NCBI GenBank assembly: GCA_030704615.1 | Contig: CM060731.1 | Location: 14,882,001 to 14,942,000 of the forward strand | Length of the DNA stretch: 60,000 nucleotides | Direction of reading: 5' to 3' | From: Takakia lepidozioides | Lineage: Eukaryota; Streptophyta; Takakiopsida; Takakiales; Takakiaceae | Shown here: in pieces, positions 32,956-46,044 of the stretch | How positions within the stretch are numbered: position 1 is the stretch's first letter | How the letters are laid out: each line of letters starts with the position of its first letter | The notes under the pieces: model-generated | Database searches by the model: none | What the model was told of the DNA's origin: nothing | What the model saw: only the letters and a program-made list of their open reading frames with translations | Program-made: the position numbers and the translations under genes

Positions 32956-35773
32956 ATGATGGATCGAGAGTTGCAAATTCAAATGGAATTTGTTGTCTGG
33001 CTGCAGGCACATCCCGAGGCTACAGGGGCAGGACGTTCTCTGCGTGAGCCGTGGCTCTTGGTTGTAGACACGAATGCGCTCATAAAAATGGGACTAGGAG
33101 GACTAACATGGTTTCTGGACTTCCCTTCAAGGAACAGGCAAAACGATCATCTTCCTCAAGATGGTAGAGCCCGGATCGCATTCAAGACTGAAGTTATGGG
33201 TCCTGACAACAATCACCCCATTGAAGTACCCTCAAATGGGATTTCCTTATTGCCTCAAAGCTGCATCACAGATTTCTTGAACCAGTTGCTTGAACCAGTA
33301 CTGCACATTCGGAAACGACATGACGATGGTGCATCCGCAACAGGAAACCCTGTTCCGATGGATATTAATAAACCGAGTAACAGTCGGCGGACCAAGGATC
33401 AGATTTTGGTAGAGGCATCTCAGCTTCTGGGTCCGCACGTTGTCTTACTAGTTGAACACTTGAGGGGTGAGAGGATCTTGCCGGAGGTTCTAGACTCGAT
33501 GAATGAATTTGCAATGCGGTTTTGCTCATACCGCCAGATGCTGGAAGCCTGTGACCATGACATTGCGGAAACTCCTGCAGCAGTTACAGAGGAAGATGAG
33601 GGTTATTACAGGTTAGATCGACCAGTGGAATATACAAAGTGGATCGAAGCCGAGGCTGCAAGGGCGGCCGCAGCATGCAACATTGCTAGGAGCACGATGG
33701 CCGACGTTGCTGTTTCACTGGCGTCCAATCTAGCAGACATGCTGCTAGAATTTCAGGTAATAAATTCTTGAGCAGGCCTTTGAATCGTTGTTCAAATGTT
33801 GGAATCGCTACGAGGGCCAAGTCTTCTATCATATATCACGAGAACTTACAGCATCAATTGCTAACCAGGGTGCTCTTCTTTCAATCTAGATAGGGAGCTC
33901 GTTCGCAGATACCTTGTCAAGGTTACAGTCTAAATAAACAATAATTCGAGCATTGTGGCTAGCAGTGCTGCTGAATCTGTAGTTCGCAAAGTATAAACTT
34001 AATTAGATCGTACCAACTTTGATCAATAGAAGAAAATCTTAGTCTCGCGCTCTATTAAGAGAATCTCTAGATATCGAAAATCAACAAGATTGGAGATGCA
34101 ACACCGGGGTGGCAGCAGATGGACGTGGAGGAGCCTCACCCCCTCCCGTATCATATTCTCATAGATCTCAAAAGCCTCCATACGACCTGATCCATGCTTG
34201 TTAAATCCTGTCATCATTTTAGTAAGTACACATCTCGTTCTGGCATTTTGTCAAACACTTGGCGGGCATCCACCACCTTCCCGCACTTGGAGTACATGTT
34301 GACAAGGGTGTTGAGTAGAAAGTTGTTCGGCTCGAATCCAGTTTGGAGGATGTGAGCATGCACCTGCTTTCCCGATCCCAAGTCTTTAAACGTGCAGGAG
34401 AGAGACATAAGTATTGGAGTCTGCCGAAATGCCTTGTTGATGCAAAACATGCAGCGCCTCTTCTACTTTTCCTGCCTTACATAGTGTCTTCACATTCCCA
34501 CATATACCAGAAGAGGTTTCATTGACCGTTTCATGGTCACTATCACTTGCGTCTAAATGCTTGCGCCAGCCTAGGATCGTGGAAAGGGGCAAAAGAGTCC
34601 ATGCAAACATCAGCAAAGTGGACATGTCCCAGATATCATTTTTCGGATGTCACTTAAGGTCTGTATTCCTGCACGGGAAAACTACCTAAGTAGCCTTTGA
34701 AAAGGAAATTTCTGAAGTCCTGACAAAGATGCAGGTAGCTCCACTGATCTGAAGTCACTTCTTGTTGTCCCCCGCAGCTGTGGGAGTGGGTGGCGTCTTG
34801 TAATGGAGGGTCACCAAGCAAATCGTCTCCTCCGCGAACTAGAAATACCGGAATCTCGCAAGCATGTGGATCGACTGCAGGTCGTCAGTCTGAGACACAC
34901 GAAAAAATGGAGGTAGAGATGAGCACTAGCGAGTGCGAGGAGCCGATATTAGCAAAGCCTCTCTCTGGGTGGTCTCTGCAGCATGCTGTAATGACGGGAA
35001 ACGTTCTGCAGTGGTGTGCTCTTGAATTTCAGAAAGAGAGGTTCTCGGTTCTTTGTGATATACAAGTGGGTTCCTTCATGCACGAAGACCTGGCAGCAGC
35101 TGCAATTAGCATCAGTCTGAAACTTCCTCTCAAAGTGGAGGTTGTGTTTGACACAGACTACAGCATCAAGGCTGGCGTGCTCAATGTGTATGCAAGCCAG
35201 AAGGGATTACGGCGGATGCGGACAGAGCAGTCAGATTTCGGGATTTCTCGTCTTGTTCCCCATGTGGTGCGCAGATATTTTGAAGATGCAGAGAAAACTA
35301 GAAGATGGTGTACCAGGGAGTCACAATGTAATGCATCTGAGCAGAAATTGGAAGATAATGTCTTTGTTGGGCTTTTACAAGAGCTGGTTCGGTCACTGGC
35401 TCTGTTGGAATACATCTGCCCTAGCTGCGGGCTCCGCCATCCTCAATTTACCTCCAACCTGTTGCACCCATGTTCCAATACGCTCTGTCAAGCCCAATTT
35501 GGTTTGTGGATGGCGGTTGGGCCCCCACTCGATGCATCGTTGAAAAGCATGACAAGAATTTCTATCCACCCAACCCCAAACCAGTGGGAACTCGAGATTC
35601 TGAGGCACGAGATTGCGCTGAAAGCTGCTTACCATCAAGAACAGGTAGAGCTTCTGCGCACACATTTACGAGATAATCTATGGATCGTTGATGCTGAAGA
35701 CATGGACTACGAGCACTTGGTTCATGCGCTTGCCCTTGTGAGATCCATCAAGCAAAGGCATCGTGCTGCCTGA
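32956..35773 (+). CDS. Uncharacterised two-exon protein (VVDTNALI motif; Cys-rich C-terminal half)
   Basis: Exon 1 32956-33756 and exon 2 34778-35773 join in phase 0 (donor CAG|GTAATA, acceptor CCCGCAG), giving about 598 aa. ATG 32956 is the first in-frame ATG. Another upstream exon is possible because an acceptor-like GCTCAG precedes it at 32891-32896. Near the N-terminus PWLLVVDTNALIKMGLGG resembles the opening strand of PIN-type nucleases, but the later PIN acidic residues are not evident. Exon 2 has a Ser/Pro-rich linker, a mixed alpha/beta region and a Cys cluster CPSCG-x20-C-x4-C, loosely like the zinc-ribbon segment beside UBC-like domains in PARP6/8-type proteins. No ADP-ribosyltransferase domain follows. 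I do not recognise the family. Both exons are long, open and cleanly spliced, so I consider it a real gene. Confidence 0.75.
34023..34625 (-). pseudogene. PPR pseudogene inside the intron of the gene at 32956-35773
   Basis: Antisense to the host gene. Order on the minus strand: an N-terminal segment with LCKAGKVEEALHVLHQQGI and SADSNTYVSLLH; a frameshift near 34400; GSGKQVHAHILQTGFEPNNF, LLNTLVNMYSKCGKVVDARQ and VFDKMPERDVY; a second frameshift near 34220; then GFNKHGSGR and AFEIYENMIREGVR. Two frameshifts and missing repeats make it a relic. Confidence 0.9.
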
Positions 35774-36423
35774 AACGGGCCTTGGATCTCTCACTCTTTG
35801 GGGGGATTCCCCGGGAGCAATTAGAGCGCCGTGCCAGTCAATTCATATTGAAGTACAAAATTTTTGAACGTTGTGCAGTACATACTACATACCAGTGTGA
35901 TCATACCTAGAGCACCGTGATAGTATTCAACCTACTCGGGAGTACGATGGTATGCCAGCAAATGAAGAGAGCTGAAGCAGCCTGGATTTGCAGCTGCCAC
36001 AGAAAGCTACAACAAAGACAGATCCAGCCTCTGTTCCTCTTTCACGCAAGCTCACACAACAATTCCTGAGGAGCAACAATCTCAAGCACAAAAAAGAATT
36101 GCGAATATGTCCAGTCCTTCGTAGCCTACTTCTGAGTCGTGATTCAAGCCTTGGAAGTCAAGATTGCTTACAAGATCCGTCAAAAACACAGTAGAAGTAG
36201 TGCTAGAATCGATCAGATTTGAGATCAGTTGATGTGGAGTGCTGGGACCCATTCTTGCAAATGTCTTATTCTTTCATGCCTCGATTCATTCGGCGACGAA
36301 AATGTCCAGTTCTCGTGGAGTTTCTCTTTTCGTTGGTCTCTTGGGTTTAGGGCTTTTGCGTCTTTCTTCTTCTGAATTCCTTTGACAAATTTTTGGTAAG
36401 AGCTTGCTTGATCGACCTGCGCC
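35774..36423. other. Intergenic; downstream flank and 5' leader of small gene
   Basis: Nothing recognised. The last ~100 bp lead into the ATG at 36424. Confidence 0.5.
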
Positions 36424-36974
36424 ATGGAAGATCCGTCCCCTCGTAAGGTCAGTAGGAAACCTCCTCCATTTGCAGCCCCAGGCGTGGGCAGGAGACGCAA
36501 AGCTCCAGAGGAGTTGATAGCACATTACACGGCCAAAGGTATGGACGAGAGGGCTGCTGCAGAGAAAGTGATCGATGACCTTCAGCAGGCACTCACATTC
36601 TCCTTTGAACGATACCCAATGCAGAAGATAATGACGATGGAACGCACTGTGACAACCAATGTCGACGCCTTCAACCAGCGTCTCTCTGTCCTTGAGGCGA
36701 AGGTACTTGGAATGCTTAAGAAGGAAACCAATCATCTGTGAAGTCGACCAAAGTAAAAATGTGTTGTGTTTCATCGCGATTTCCCTTTGTCTCTTACTGA
36801 AATTGGTGAACATGCTGATGCTAGGTGGATTCAAAGCCCAGCCTCCCTGCAATTTTTGCAGCGGGCGTGGCGGCAGCGGGCATTGTGAAGGGCGCGTGGG
36901 AGGGAGTGCCCCATGTGCTGCGTTTATTCTCTCAAGTCAGTAACAATGCAAGGAATTCCACGACCCGTGTCTAG
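36424..36974 (+). CDS. Small two-exon protein of unknown function (142 aa)
   Basis: Exon 1 36424-36702 and exon 2 36825-36974 join in phase 0 (donor AAG|GTACTT, acceptor CTAG|GTGGAT). The protein starts MEDPSPRKVSRKPPPFAAPG, basic and Pro-rich. A helical middle follows (EELIAHYTAKGMDERAAAEK; RLSVLEAK), then a C-terminal small-residue/hydrophobic segment (AIFAAGVAAAGIVKGAWEGV) that could be membrane-associated, and a Ser/Asn-rich tail. Without splicing the frame ends at 36741. The conserved look of the alanine/glycine segment after a clean acceptor favours the spliced form. Family not recognised. Confidence 0.6.
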
Positions 36975-38868
36975 GTGAGTAGTCTGAGAATTATTACTGG
37001 GAAGATCTCCAAGCATGCAATGAGAAGGTGCTATGAAGTCGGAGCAACGTGACAATCATATAAGTGGATAAAAATAAGGAGCTTGAATTCGGAGGAGGTC
37101 AAGGGTGCCCGCCGAAACAGCTGCCAGCTTTTCCTGTTGAATTCGTCATTCGTTCAGTGATTATTGAGTTGAAGAATTGGAGAGAGTGTGTTTTGTGTTT
37201 AGATGCCTGTTCGTGATAAGAAGCCTCCCAACTGAAGCCTTGCCGAAGTGGGTTGTCTCGGAGACCTTGTGGTGCGTAATTGCTGACATGAGTTGCATTT
37301 TTTTAAGGGAACAAAGGAGGTAAAGTGCTCTCTCTCTCTCTCATCACTCGAACAATGAGACAATCACTCGAACAATAGATTTTATTCTTCGCTCTGGTTT
37401 TTTATTTCCTTTCTCATGTTTTCTTCCATTTTGTCCCATAAGCTCTATGAGCTTTCCTCGGACGTTATAAAGCACCATTTCATTTCATTTCTCTCTCTCA
37501 CGGTAAACTAGCAGTGCTGAAATGACCGGCGTACTTTCCAGCATGTCCCTCCAAAATCAGCACTGAATGCACTGAAGAGTGAATGCCCAACAGCTCCGGG
37601 AGGGTCACTGTCATTAGGGCTCCAAGGTTTCAGTAGCATGTAAAGCCCAAGCACTGGATTTCAAATTCTGACCTACACTCAGCATGTCAATTGGGTTCAT
37701 TGCATTGAACTCCAGTCTGAATCCGCACTCAATTGCAATAAAATCTCTGCCCCAAGATGGAGCTTTGGAACTGGTGTTCTTGAATTAGACACCAAGCCAC
37801 AGTGATAGATAGACATCTTCAATCGGAATTTAGTCTAGTCTTAACTGATATGTTCCCATACCTCCTAGCTTTCCTTTGCTCCTACAAATGTGCAGGAAAA
37901 GATAGCTGTTGGCAATGGTTGCATTTGTCTGTGGGTTGCAAGGGTGAAACAACAACTATCCATCTATCACAGCACCAAATTCTGTACAGATCATTCTGCA
38001 ACTTCCAACTATAAAACATTGATGCAGAAATCCACCAAAGCTTATACATGACTAGATAGGACCGATTCACAAGAGAGGGATGCTGGCTCAACATTTAGAG
38101 CCTCTTTGCTTCATCCTCCCCTACACGAGCTCACAACAGAACCACCACTTCATGCCATTTGTTCAGTCATATTCTTGACCTCAACTTCGCTCGGCATCTG
38201 CAATTGAGTTTTTTGGAGATTTCAATCTCATGTGATTTTTTTGGTGCAGATTCTCATTGTCCAAGTCATTGACCTTTTGAAACTGACAGAAAAGCTTACT
38301 TTCACCTGAGTTGTAAGAAGAGGCCTCTCCCAGGGTCACCACGTTACTTCTTCCATGTGTTAGGATCAAACCATTGGAATCTGCATATCAGTGAAGAATG
38401 GCAGGGCCATTTCCTCAGTGAAGGACAAACTGAACGTTCAAGTCTTGCTGTCAGTGCAAAGTCTTACTCAGGCTTGCTTGTTGAAGTTGATGTAGATGAG
38501 AGAGACGATCCTAACGGGGTGCACATTCAAGAACTGTTTACTAACGGAAACAGGCGACTTCAGAAATTGACGTTTTGGCGATACTGGAAATACGTCTCGC
38601 CAGGGTGGCGAAACTACAGACGCTGCAATCACTGAGGCAGGCGGGCAGAGAGAGAGAGAGACAGGGGACTCTGCGAACGGGGGAGATGGAGTTGTAAGCA
38701 CGCTTAAATATTAGATTGTCTTGCCGGGGTCGATCGCATCTGTGATGGAGTGTGATATTAGGGCTGAGAGGATGCGCTTATGAGGATTTGAAGCGCTTCT
38801 TGTTTCTGCAGGGTGCATTGTGCTGATTTAGACGGGAGAGTTGAGGGGGGGAGTGAGAAGGGGGAGAA
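36975..38868. other. Intergenic region upstream of beta-COP copy 1
   Basis: No gene. Short CT repeats (about 37328-37341) and a GA repeat (about 38648-38661). The duplicated block containing beta-COP begins at about 38682. Confidence 0.6.
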
Positions 38869-41800
38869 ATGGAGAAGACGTGCACTTTGCTGGTGCATTT
38901 TGACAAAGGGACGCCGGCCCTGGCTAATGAGATCAAGGAGCAGCTGGAGGGGAATGACACGGGAAGGAAAGTGGACGCGATGAAGAAGGCGGTCATGCTG
39001 TTGCTGAATGGAGAGACATTGCCTGCGTTGTTCATCACCATCGTGCGGTACGTGCTGCCCTCAGAGGACCACACCGTGCAGAAGCTTCTGCTGTTGTATC
39101 TGGAGATCATTGAAAAGACTGACTCGCGCGGAAAGATTCTTCCAGAGATGATTCTCATCTGCCAGAACCTAAGGAACAATTTGCAGCACCCTAATGAGTA
39201 CATAAGAGGTGTGACCTTGCGCTTTCTGGCAAGATTGAATGAGGCGGAGCTGATAGAGCCGTTGATCCCATCGATTTTGTCTAACTTGGAGCATCGCCAT
39301 GCTTTTGTTAGAAGGAATGCCATTCTAGCCATAACCGCGATCTACAAGCTTCCTCAGGGAGAGCATTTGTTGAGCGACGCCCCGGAGATGATAGAGAAAA
39401 TCTTGGGCACAGAGCAGGATTTATCAGCTCGGAGGAACGCCTTCTTGATGCTTTACAATTGTGCACAAGACAGAGCGGTGAACTACTTGTTGAGTCATTT
39501 AGAGAGTGTTTCGGGGTGGGGGGATATTCTGCAAATGGTGGTGTTGGAGCTCATCCGGAAAGTGTGCAGGTCAAATCCTGGGGAAAAGGGAAAATACATA
39601 AAGATCATACTCTCTCTTCTTAGCTCTCCTTCCACAGCAGTCATGTATGAGTGTGCTGGTACTCTCGTTTCTCTTTCCTCTGCTCCCACAGCCATCAGAG
39701 CAGCTGCAAATTGCTACTGCCAGCTGCTTCTCTCACAGAGCGACAACAATGTGAAGCTCATTATACTAGATCGACTGCAGGAGCTTAAGGCCTCCCACAT
39801 AGAGGTGATGGTAGAGATGATAATGGATGTATTAAGGGCACTTTCGAGTCCAAACCTTGATATTAGGCGGAAGACCCTGGACATTGCATTGGATCTCATC
39901 ACCCCGAGAAACATTGACGAGGTGGTGATGACCCTGAAGAAAGAGGTAGTTAAGACACAGAGCAAGGAGCTTGAGAAAAATGGTGAGTATCGGCAAATGC
40001 TGGTGCAGGCAATCCATTCATGTGCTTTGAAATTCCCTGAAGTAGCAAGCACAGTGGTGCACCTCTTGATGGACTTCCTTGGGGATTCTAATGTAGCATC
40101 TGCAATTGATGTAGTATTCTTTGTAAGAGAGATCATTGAGACCAATCCCCGCTTGCGAGAATCCATCATGGTCAGGCTACTGGACACCTTCTACCAGATC
40201 CGGTCCACCAGAGTGGGCACATGTGCTCTTTGGATTATAGGAGAGTACTCCCTTTCTCTGGCTGAGGTTGAGGGTGCGATTGCTGCGATCAAGCAATCAC
40301 TTGGAGAACTTCCATTCTACACTGTTGCAGATGAGGGTGATATGGTTGACACAGCTGCCAGCAAGGGACCTGGCAGAGGGCCTGCTCCTCCAAGTATCTC
40401 TGCAGCGTCATCCAAGCGGCCTGCAGTTCTTGCGGATGGAACATATGCGACGCAGAGTGCCGTCGCTGAGATTTCGATATCCAACCCCTCATTGACAATG
40501 ATTGCAGCTGGGGCAACAGCCAATCTGAGAACGATTTTGTTGACAGGGGACTTCTTCTTAGGAGCTGTGGTGGCAACCACGCTCACAAAGCTCATCTTGC
40601 GGTTGGAGGAGGTACAGTCTTCAAAAGTGGCAGTGAACAAGGCAGCAGCGGAGGTTATGTTGATCATGGTTTCAATTCTCAGATTGGGCCAGTCATCAGC
40701 ACTCCCTCACCCCATAGACGACGATGCTTATGATCGTATCACTATGTGCATTAGGGTTCTTTCAAACCCTGATGATGTGATGAGGACAGTGTGGCTCAGA
40801 TACTGCCGTGAGAGTTTTGTCAAGATGATTACAGAGAAACTGCACCGTGAGACAGAGGAGACAAAGGCAAAGGCTCAAGTGTTGCATGCACAGCCTGATG
40901 ATCTCATTGACTTCTACCATTTGAAAAGCCGGAAGGTAAGCAGCAACGGAGGATTATGTAGTGCAACTATAGCTGCATTTTGAGTCCTGTTGGATGGTGA
41001 ATAAAGAGATTCTGGCTGTGGATGGTGGAGGTTTCTGCTACTTTTATTGTAAAGAAGTTTAGAAGTACACAGTAAGATGTTGCTAATTACAACCTTGAGG
41101 GGGGTTGGCAGGGCATGAGCCAGCTGGAGCTGGAAGATGAGGTTCAGAGTGATCTTCAGCGGGCCACAGGGGAGTTCAGTAAGGAGAGTGACAGCACCAG
41201 AAAGCTGAACAGAGTTTTGCAGCTAACAGGGTTTAGTGACCCTGTCTATGCAGAGGCATATGTGACGGTTCATCAATATGATATAGTCTTGGACGTCACG
41301 GTGGTTAATCGTACCACAGAAACACTTCAGAACCTGTGCTTGGAGCTTGCCACTATGGGGGATCTGAAGCTGGTTGAGCGCCCGCAGAACTATGCACTTG
41401 CGCCAGAGACGAGCAAGCAGATAAGGGCGAACATCAAGGTTTCATCCACAGAGACTGGCGTAATTTTTGGTAATATTGTGTTTGAGACAACCAGTGTGTT
41501 GGACCGCAATGTGGTTGTGCTGAATGACATCCACATTGACATCATGGACTACATCTCCCCTGCTTACTGCCCTGATGTTTCTTTCCGGAATATGTGGGCT
41601 GAATTTGAGTGGGAGAACAAGGTACGGTTTTGTACTCCTGCCTAACTGATTGTCTGTTAGTATGGGCTCTGCTTGGTTTCAGATGCCATTCTTTGGCATG
41701 TATCCACCTCAAACTAAGGGTTTGCTGAAAGTTGTAGCTGTTTCTGCAGCCTGTAAACCTTGTTGTTGATTGTGTAATGGTTGGGAGGCCAGGTGGCAGT

Positions 41801-42500
41801 CAACACTTCAATTCAAGATGTGCTAGAGTTTTTGAACCACATAGTGGCTTCAACAAACATGAAGTGTCTCACCCCCCCGTAAGTCGCATCATCTTTTCTT
41901 GGTTTCCTGTGTATTGTGTTGTTTACCCTACATTGTTTGACTCTGCAGTCTACACACATCACAGGGTCTCGCCTGTCTTATTGAAACTGTGGTGTATGCA
42001 AAATGGCCAGGTCCGCCCTGGATGGGGAATGTGGATTCTTGGCTGCCAATCTCTATGCCAAGAGTGTATTTGGGGAGGATGCTTTGGTCAATGTGAGTGT
42101 AGAGAAGCAACCTGACGGCAAACTGAGCGGCTACATCCGAATCAGGAGCAAGACACAGGGCATCGCTCTAAGTCTTGGAGACAAAATAACTCTTAAACAA
42201 AAAGGTTAGAAGATAGTTTCTGTTCCAGTAAGTATTTAGCAGTTCTGGTGTTGATAAACATAGTTATTCGAGGTTGCAGTTCCGGTCCTCCTTGGCCAGT
42301 AGGCATTGAACTACACTTAGATGATTTGAGCTGATTTGGCAACAGTATCTTATCTTTGCACAGCAGTCCCAGCTGCAATGCGTAGATTGCTTCACTTGGT
42401 TTTTATGCCTTCAATCAGGTCTCCTTTCCATTCAAAAGTGGCAACAATGAGCTTACTTATTTAGGTTATTTTGATAGCCAAACAAGGGATTTGCTATTCT
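38682..42500 (+). repeat. Duplicated block, copy 1 (contains beta-COP gene 1)
   Basis: The block shares about 190 bp of upstream leader, all exons, most intron positions and part of the 3' flank with about 47500-51430. Leader identity is high (GTCGATCGCATCTGTGATGG; GAGGATGCGCTTATGAGGAT). The edge at 38682-38705 also occurs, inverted, at 47002-47025. Confidence 0.85.
38869..42209 (+). CDS. COPB1: Coatomer subunit beta (beta-COP), copy 1
   Basis: Exons 38869-40935, 41112-41621, 41793-41878 and 42011-42209 keep phase and give about 953 aa, the usual plant length (~950). Start [20 protein letters not shown]. Residues 1-~540 are the adaptin-type HEAT solenoid ([51 protein letters not shown]). A Pro/Ala-rich linker near 495-525 ([16 protein letters not shown]) is followed by a second helical part and, from ~690, the beta-COP appendage ([38 protein letters not shown]), ending [12 protein letters not shown]. 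In the family, beta-COP is part of the F-subcomplex of the COPI coat for Golgi-to-ER transport. No disabling change. The first exon is unusually long (2067 bp). It is one of two intact copies. Confidence 0.97.
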
Positions 42501-44794
42501 ATCAGCTATCAGTGTGACGTGGATGCGGAAACGGCCGCCACGTGGCATTTTTTTTTCTTCTTGGGCTGCCCGTAATTGTATGCTTGGATTTGTGAGAAAC
42601 AATAATGAAAAATGACAAGGGATTGTATTGACACGCCACCTTTGGCTACCGAAGGTGGAGGCTGAAGGTGGAGGCTGAGCGGGAGAACATAAAGGTAATA
42701 ACGAAATAAATGGATGTCAAAAAAAAAAAAAAAAAAAACCAACATGAGATATGGACTTCTAATGTAGGAGAATTCTGCACGAACGGGGAAGAATTTTGCA
42801 CATTTTTGAGCCATTTTAATCTCTGGCTTGGATTATCGTATGCTATGGAAATGTCTAGGGATATTGGTGAAAAATATATATATTTGTTGGACCTAAGTTG
42901 AACGAAGGTGGCTCTTCTGTCTTTGTATAAGGTATTTTTCGCTTTTTGGAATGTGATCTTATATTCAATTTCAAACTCTAAAATTTATTTTTTATCGGGC
43001 AGGTTCGTTGGGCAGATTGAAATGTTCTTGTTCACCTTCGTCACTGATGGAATTGCGTTGGTAATTGACAAAATAGGAGCTCTCGCCAGGATAGTATGTG
43101 TGTCTTCCAGGATGTACATTTTAGAGGGTTTATCAATTGGCAGGTGCAGTAGTGTTTAAGGTAGGCCGTGAATAAGAAAATCCTAACATTAAAATGCACA
43201 TGCATTAAAATCTTGATTGTTGGTGCTACTGATCCATTGATCTTTTCAGTAACAAGACTTTGAAACATGTTCATATTTGACTCATCCAAGGAAGTAGGCT
43301 GCCAACAACAACATTAGCCTTGAGTGTCATTTCTGATGTGGTTCAGTCTATGCAGCCTAAGGTTTTAGTACTGAGTGTGAAGCCATGGGCTGCTGTTCAC
43401 TACTTAAACAGCCAGAGAATCAACCTGTCACTCATATGAGCACACCTCAGACACTTCAAAAGCATTCAGGTGGTGTCTCATCTAGCACCCTAGCTCTTTA
43501 TACCTTGTTTCGTAATCTGGTGACTAGAAAGAAATTCTTGTGCTTAGCTAATGTACATAACATGTATACGGATTTAGGCCTGAAATTTGCAGGGTGTGCT
43601 TGAAACTGCCATTTGATGGTTGAGTGTATAACCAGTGTAATCCTGCCCAACCCTGTGAAAAAATTCCTTAAAATGTTGGCCCCTCCGTTGGGCAGGAGAG
43701 AGGCTCTGTACTTTCGTAAAGCAAAGGTTTTGGAGACAAGTCTGTTTTGAGCTTGTGGAGCTCAGTGACCCGAACAACCCAGACTGCAACAATATGTCCC
43801 TCGCAAATGTACGCGGAGGACGTGTGAGGAAAATGCAAACATCACAAGATCATGATGGACCCAAAAAAGAATTCTCTATGGCAAGGGCTAACCTCCAAAA
43901 TGGTTGTTTAGGGTCACGACTCACAATACGACAACGGGAAAATACACTGGAATGCAGAAAGTGTATATTATATAGGTAAATATGGCGATGCAACAATTTT
44001 TTGGCTTCTCCCTATAAGGGAGAGACCACGCATTGGTGCCAAAAATAAGTAAGATCATGATATACCTCCTCTAGATAGTACCTACATGAAACAGATAATC
44101 CTCCCCCACTTAAATGTTACCTTGATTGAATAAGACCCATAAATGAATCTTACACATTAAATATTCATAAATGAGGACCCATAAATGAAGGGTATATAGG
44201 GATACACATATCTGTATTTTTCTCCGTCCTCAACTGCCTGAATTGGGGCTGTCGCTCCCAGATTTCCTTGAAATGCAATAGGCATGCATAGTAGAATGTA
44301 TTATATTTGCTTAACATTAAAATAAAACAGTAACCTCCAAATATATATATTTTTTACAAGTGATTATTTGGAGTATAATTTTTTTAATAATTCAATGTTT
44401 CATAATATTTACAATAAAATTTTCAGAGAAAAATATTTTTATTACAATTTATTATATTACAGTCACATTTTTTAATCATGGTGAAAGTCTGGGAGCCCCA
44501 AAAAAATGAGAATAATAATGTCAAAATAAATTTGAGTACAATGGGTTGAGTTGAAAGCATCTGATTTGGCAAATGTAGAACCATACATGTATACGAAACA
44601 AATATAAACATCTATAAACATAATTACTCATTTTTATTTTGCAGGAACAGGTTATATCTTGGTAGTATCATGGTTGTGCCAGGTTGCGAAGGTGGTAGGG
44701 TCAAATCCTTGAGTAGACTCAAATAGAGAAGTTTTTGAATGTCGTGATGGAATGGATGAAAAAGTTCCTTATAAATGAAAAAGTGACATCAGAG

Positions 44795-44828
44795 TTTAGG
44801 GTTTGGGTTTAGCGCCGTTTAGGGTCTA
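44795..44828 (+). promoter_or_regulatory. Telo-box-like promoter element
   Basis: TTTAGGGTTTGGGTTTAG followed by TTTAGGGTC. Short AAACCCTA/TAGGGTTT motifs are frequent in the 5' regions of plant translation and cell-cycle genes. It lies about 200 bp upstream of the candidate ATG at 45011. Confidence 0.4.
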
Positions 44829-45010
44829 GTGGCTTCTCAGTGTTTGTAGCCTGGGTTTCAAGAGTCGAAAGAGAAGATCTCGGGGTTGCTGGAGCCGAGT
44901 GGCAGCATACAGATCCGCACACACACCATGTCTCTAGAGAGATTGTGGTAGGTGGCAAGTGACCCCCTCCATCAACACACACTCGGACAAAAGGCGGGGA
45001 CGGTTCAACC

Positions 45011-45538
45011 ATGGAATGCATGAGAGGCTCTTTGGCAAGTCCTTGCGTCTCGATCGTATTTAGTGCTCTTGATGCCATTTCTTACCAGGTGTGTTTTCTT
45101 CTTTGGGGCTTGATTGGCCCCACGGTTCTCTGTTGTTGAGAGTGGATCAATCAGGGTTCTCATATATTTCTTGAACACAATAGTGCTCTTTTCACTGAAG
45201 AGGGATGATTGAGTCTTCAATGCGTCCATTTAGAAGGTAACTATGGACATGGCTTTTCTTTTGATTTTCTGATTGTGCAGCGGGATTGTGAGGGTCTGGA
45301 GCGGCCCAACTCTTACTGTGGTGCCTCAGTGTGCGCAACACTCTTTACTGCCGCTGCTATTGTGCTGGAAATGACTATTCTGACTAGCCAGCCCTTCCCG
45401 TTCTTGCAGGTTTGTGCTCGGCATCCTCTGACCGACAATTTCAAGAACATAAGAAATGGAAGCTCTAACTTGGACATCATGGCTGACATGGGTTCACCAA
45501 CCACTGAGGATAGATTAGACAAGTTGAGGGAAATATAG
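45011..45538 (+). CDS. Possible small gene or gene remnant, unknown product
   Basis: ATG 45011 opens MECMRGSLASPCVSIVFSAL up to a donor at 45088 (CCAG|GTGTG). An in-phase acceptor at 45280 leads to RDCEGLERPNSYCGASVC and on to DIMADMGSPTTEDRLDKL, stopping at 45538. A further intron ending TTCTTGCAG at about 45409 is possible. No family recognised. The telo-box upstream and in-phase splice sites are the only support. Confidence 0.3.
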
Positions 45539-46044
45539 TTGGTGAGGCAATCTGGTATCCATGTTGATGTTTTTGCATAACTTGGGGGAAATCAGAACAG
45601 ATTTTAGGGTGTGCTTTGATGACAACAGCTGATCTGCTCACTTAGGTGACCATACCTCCAAATTGTGGTGTGGCTCTATATCTGATATGGGTTGTTGGGG
45701 GCAGACAATTATGTTACAGTAGAAGTGACCAAAGAACATCTCAGATCAGAGTTTGCTAAGCTCACAAGAAAACCCCGAAGCTCTCCAGCCATCATTCATC
45801 TGTTTGGGCTGATTCTCTATCCTTTTCTTGAAACCTAAGAGCTTGTTGTAACACGGCTTAGCGAGGGTATGCTTGGCTAGTATTTGTCCATAATCAGCTT
45901 TATTTACCTTGGCACAAAATCTGCTAGTTCTCAGTGCTGTAGTTACAATGTTGCCATGAAGCCAATATTTAGACAAGGTTTTCTATGATCTGATCCAGCA
46001 AGTGGATGTGCAGCTTGCAATCTTGAGAACATTCACTTGGACTC

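Noticed and set aside
36286-36852. Minus-strand reading frame opposite the small gene
   Set aside because: The sense strand has a spliced, coherent product. The antisense frame shows no recognised motif.
38357-38635. Plus-strand reading frame upstream of beta-COP
   Set aside because: No family resemblance and no splice connection. Likely chance.
42719-42738. Poly-A tract as the tail of a processed retrocopy
   Set aside because: No gene-like sequence upstream and no target duplication recognised. Noted only as a simple tract.
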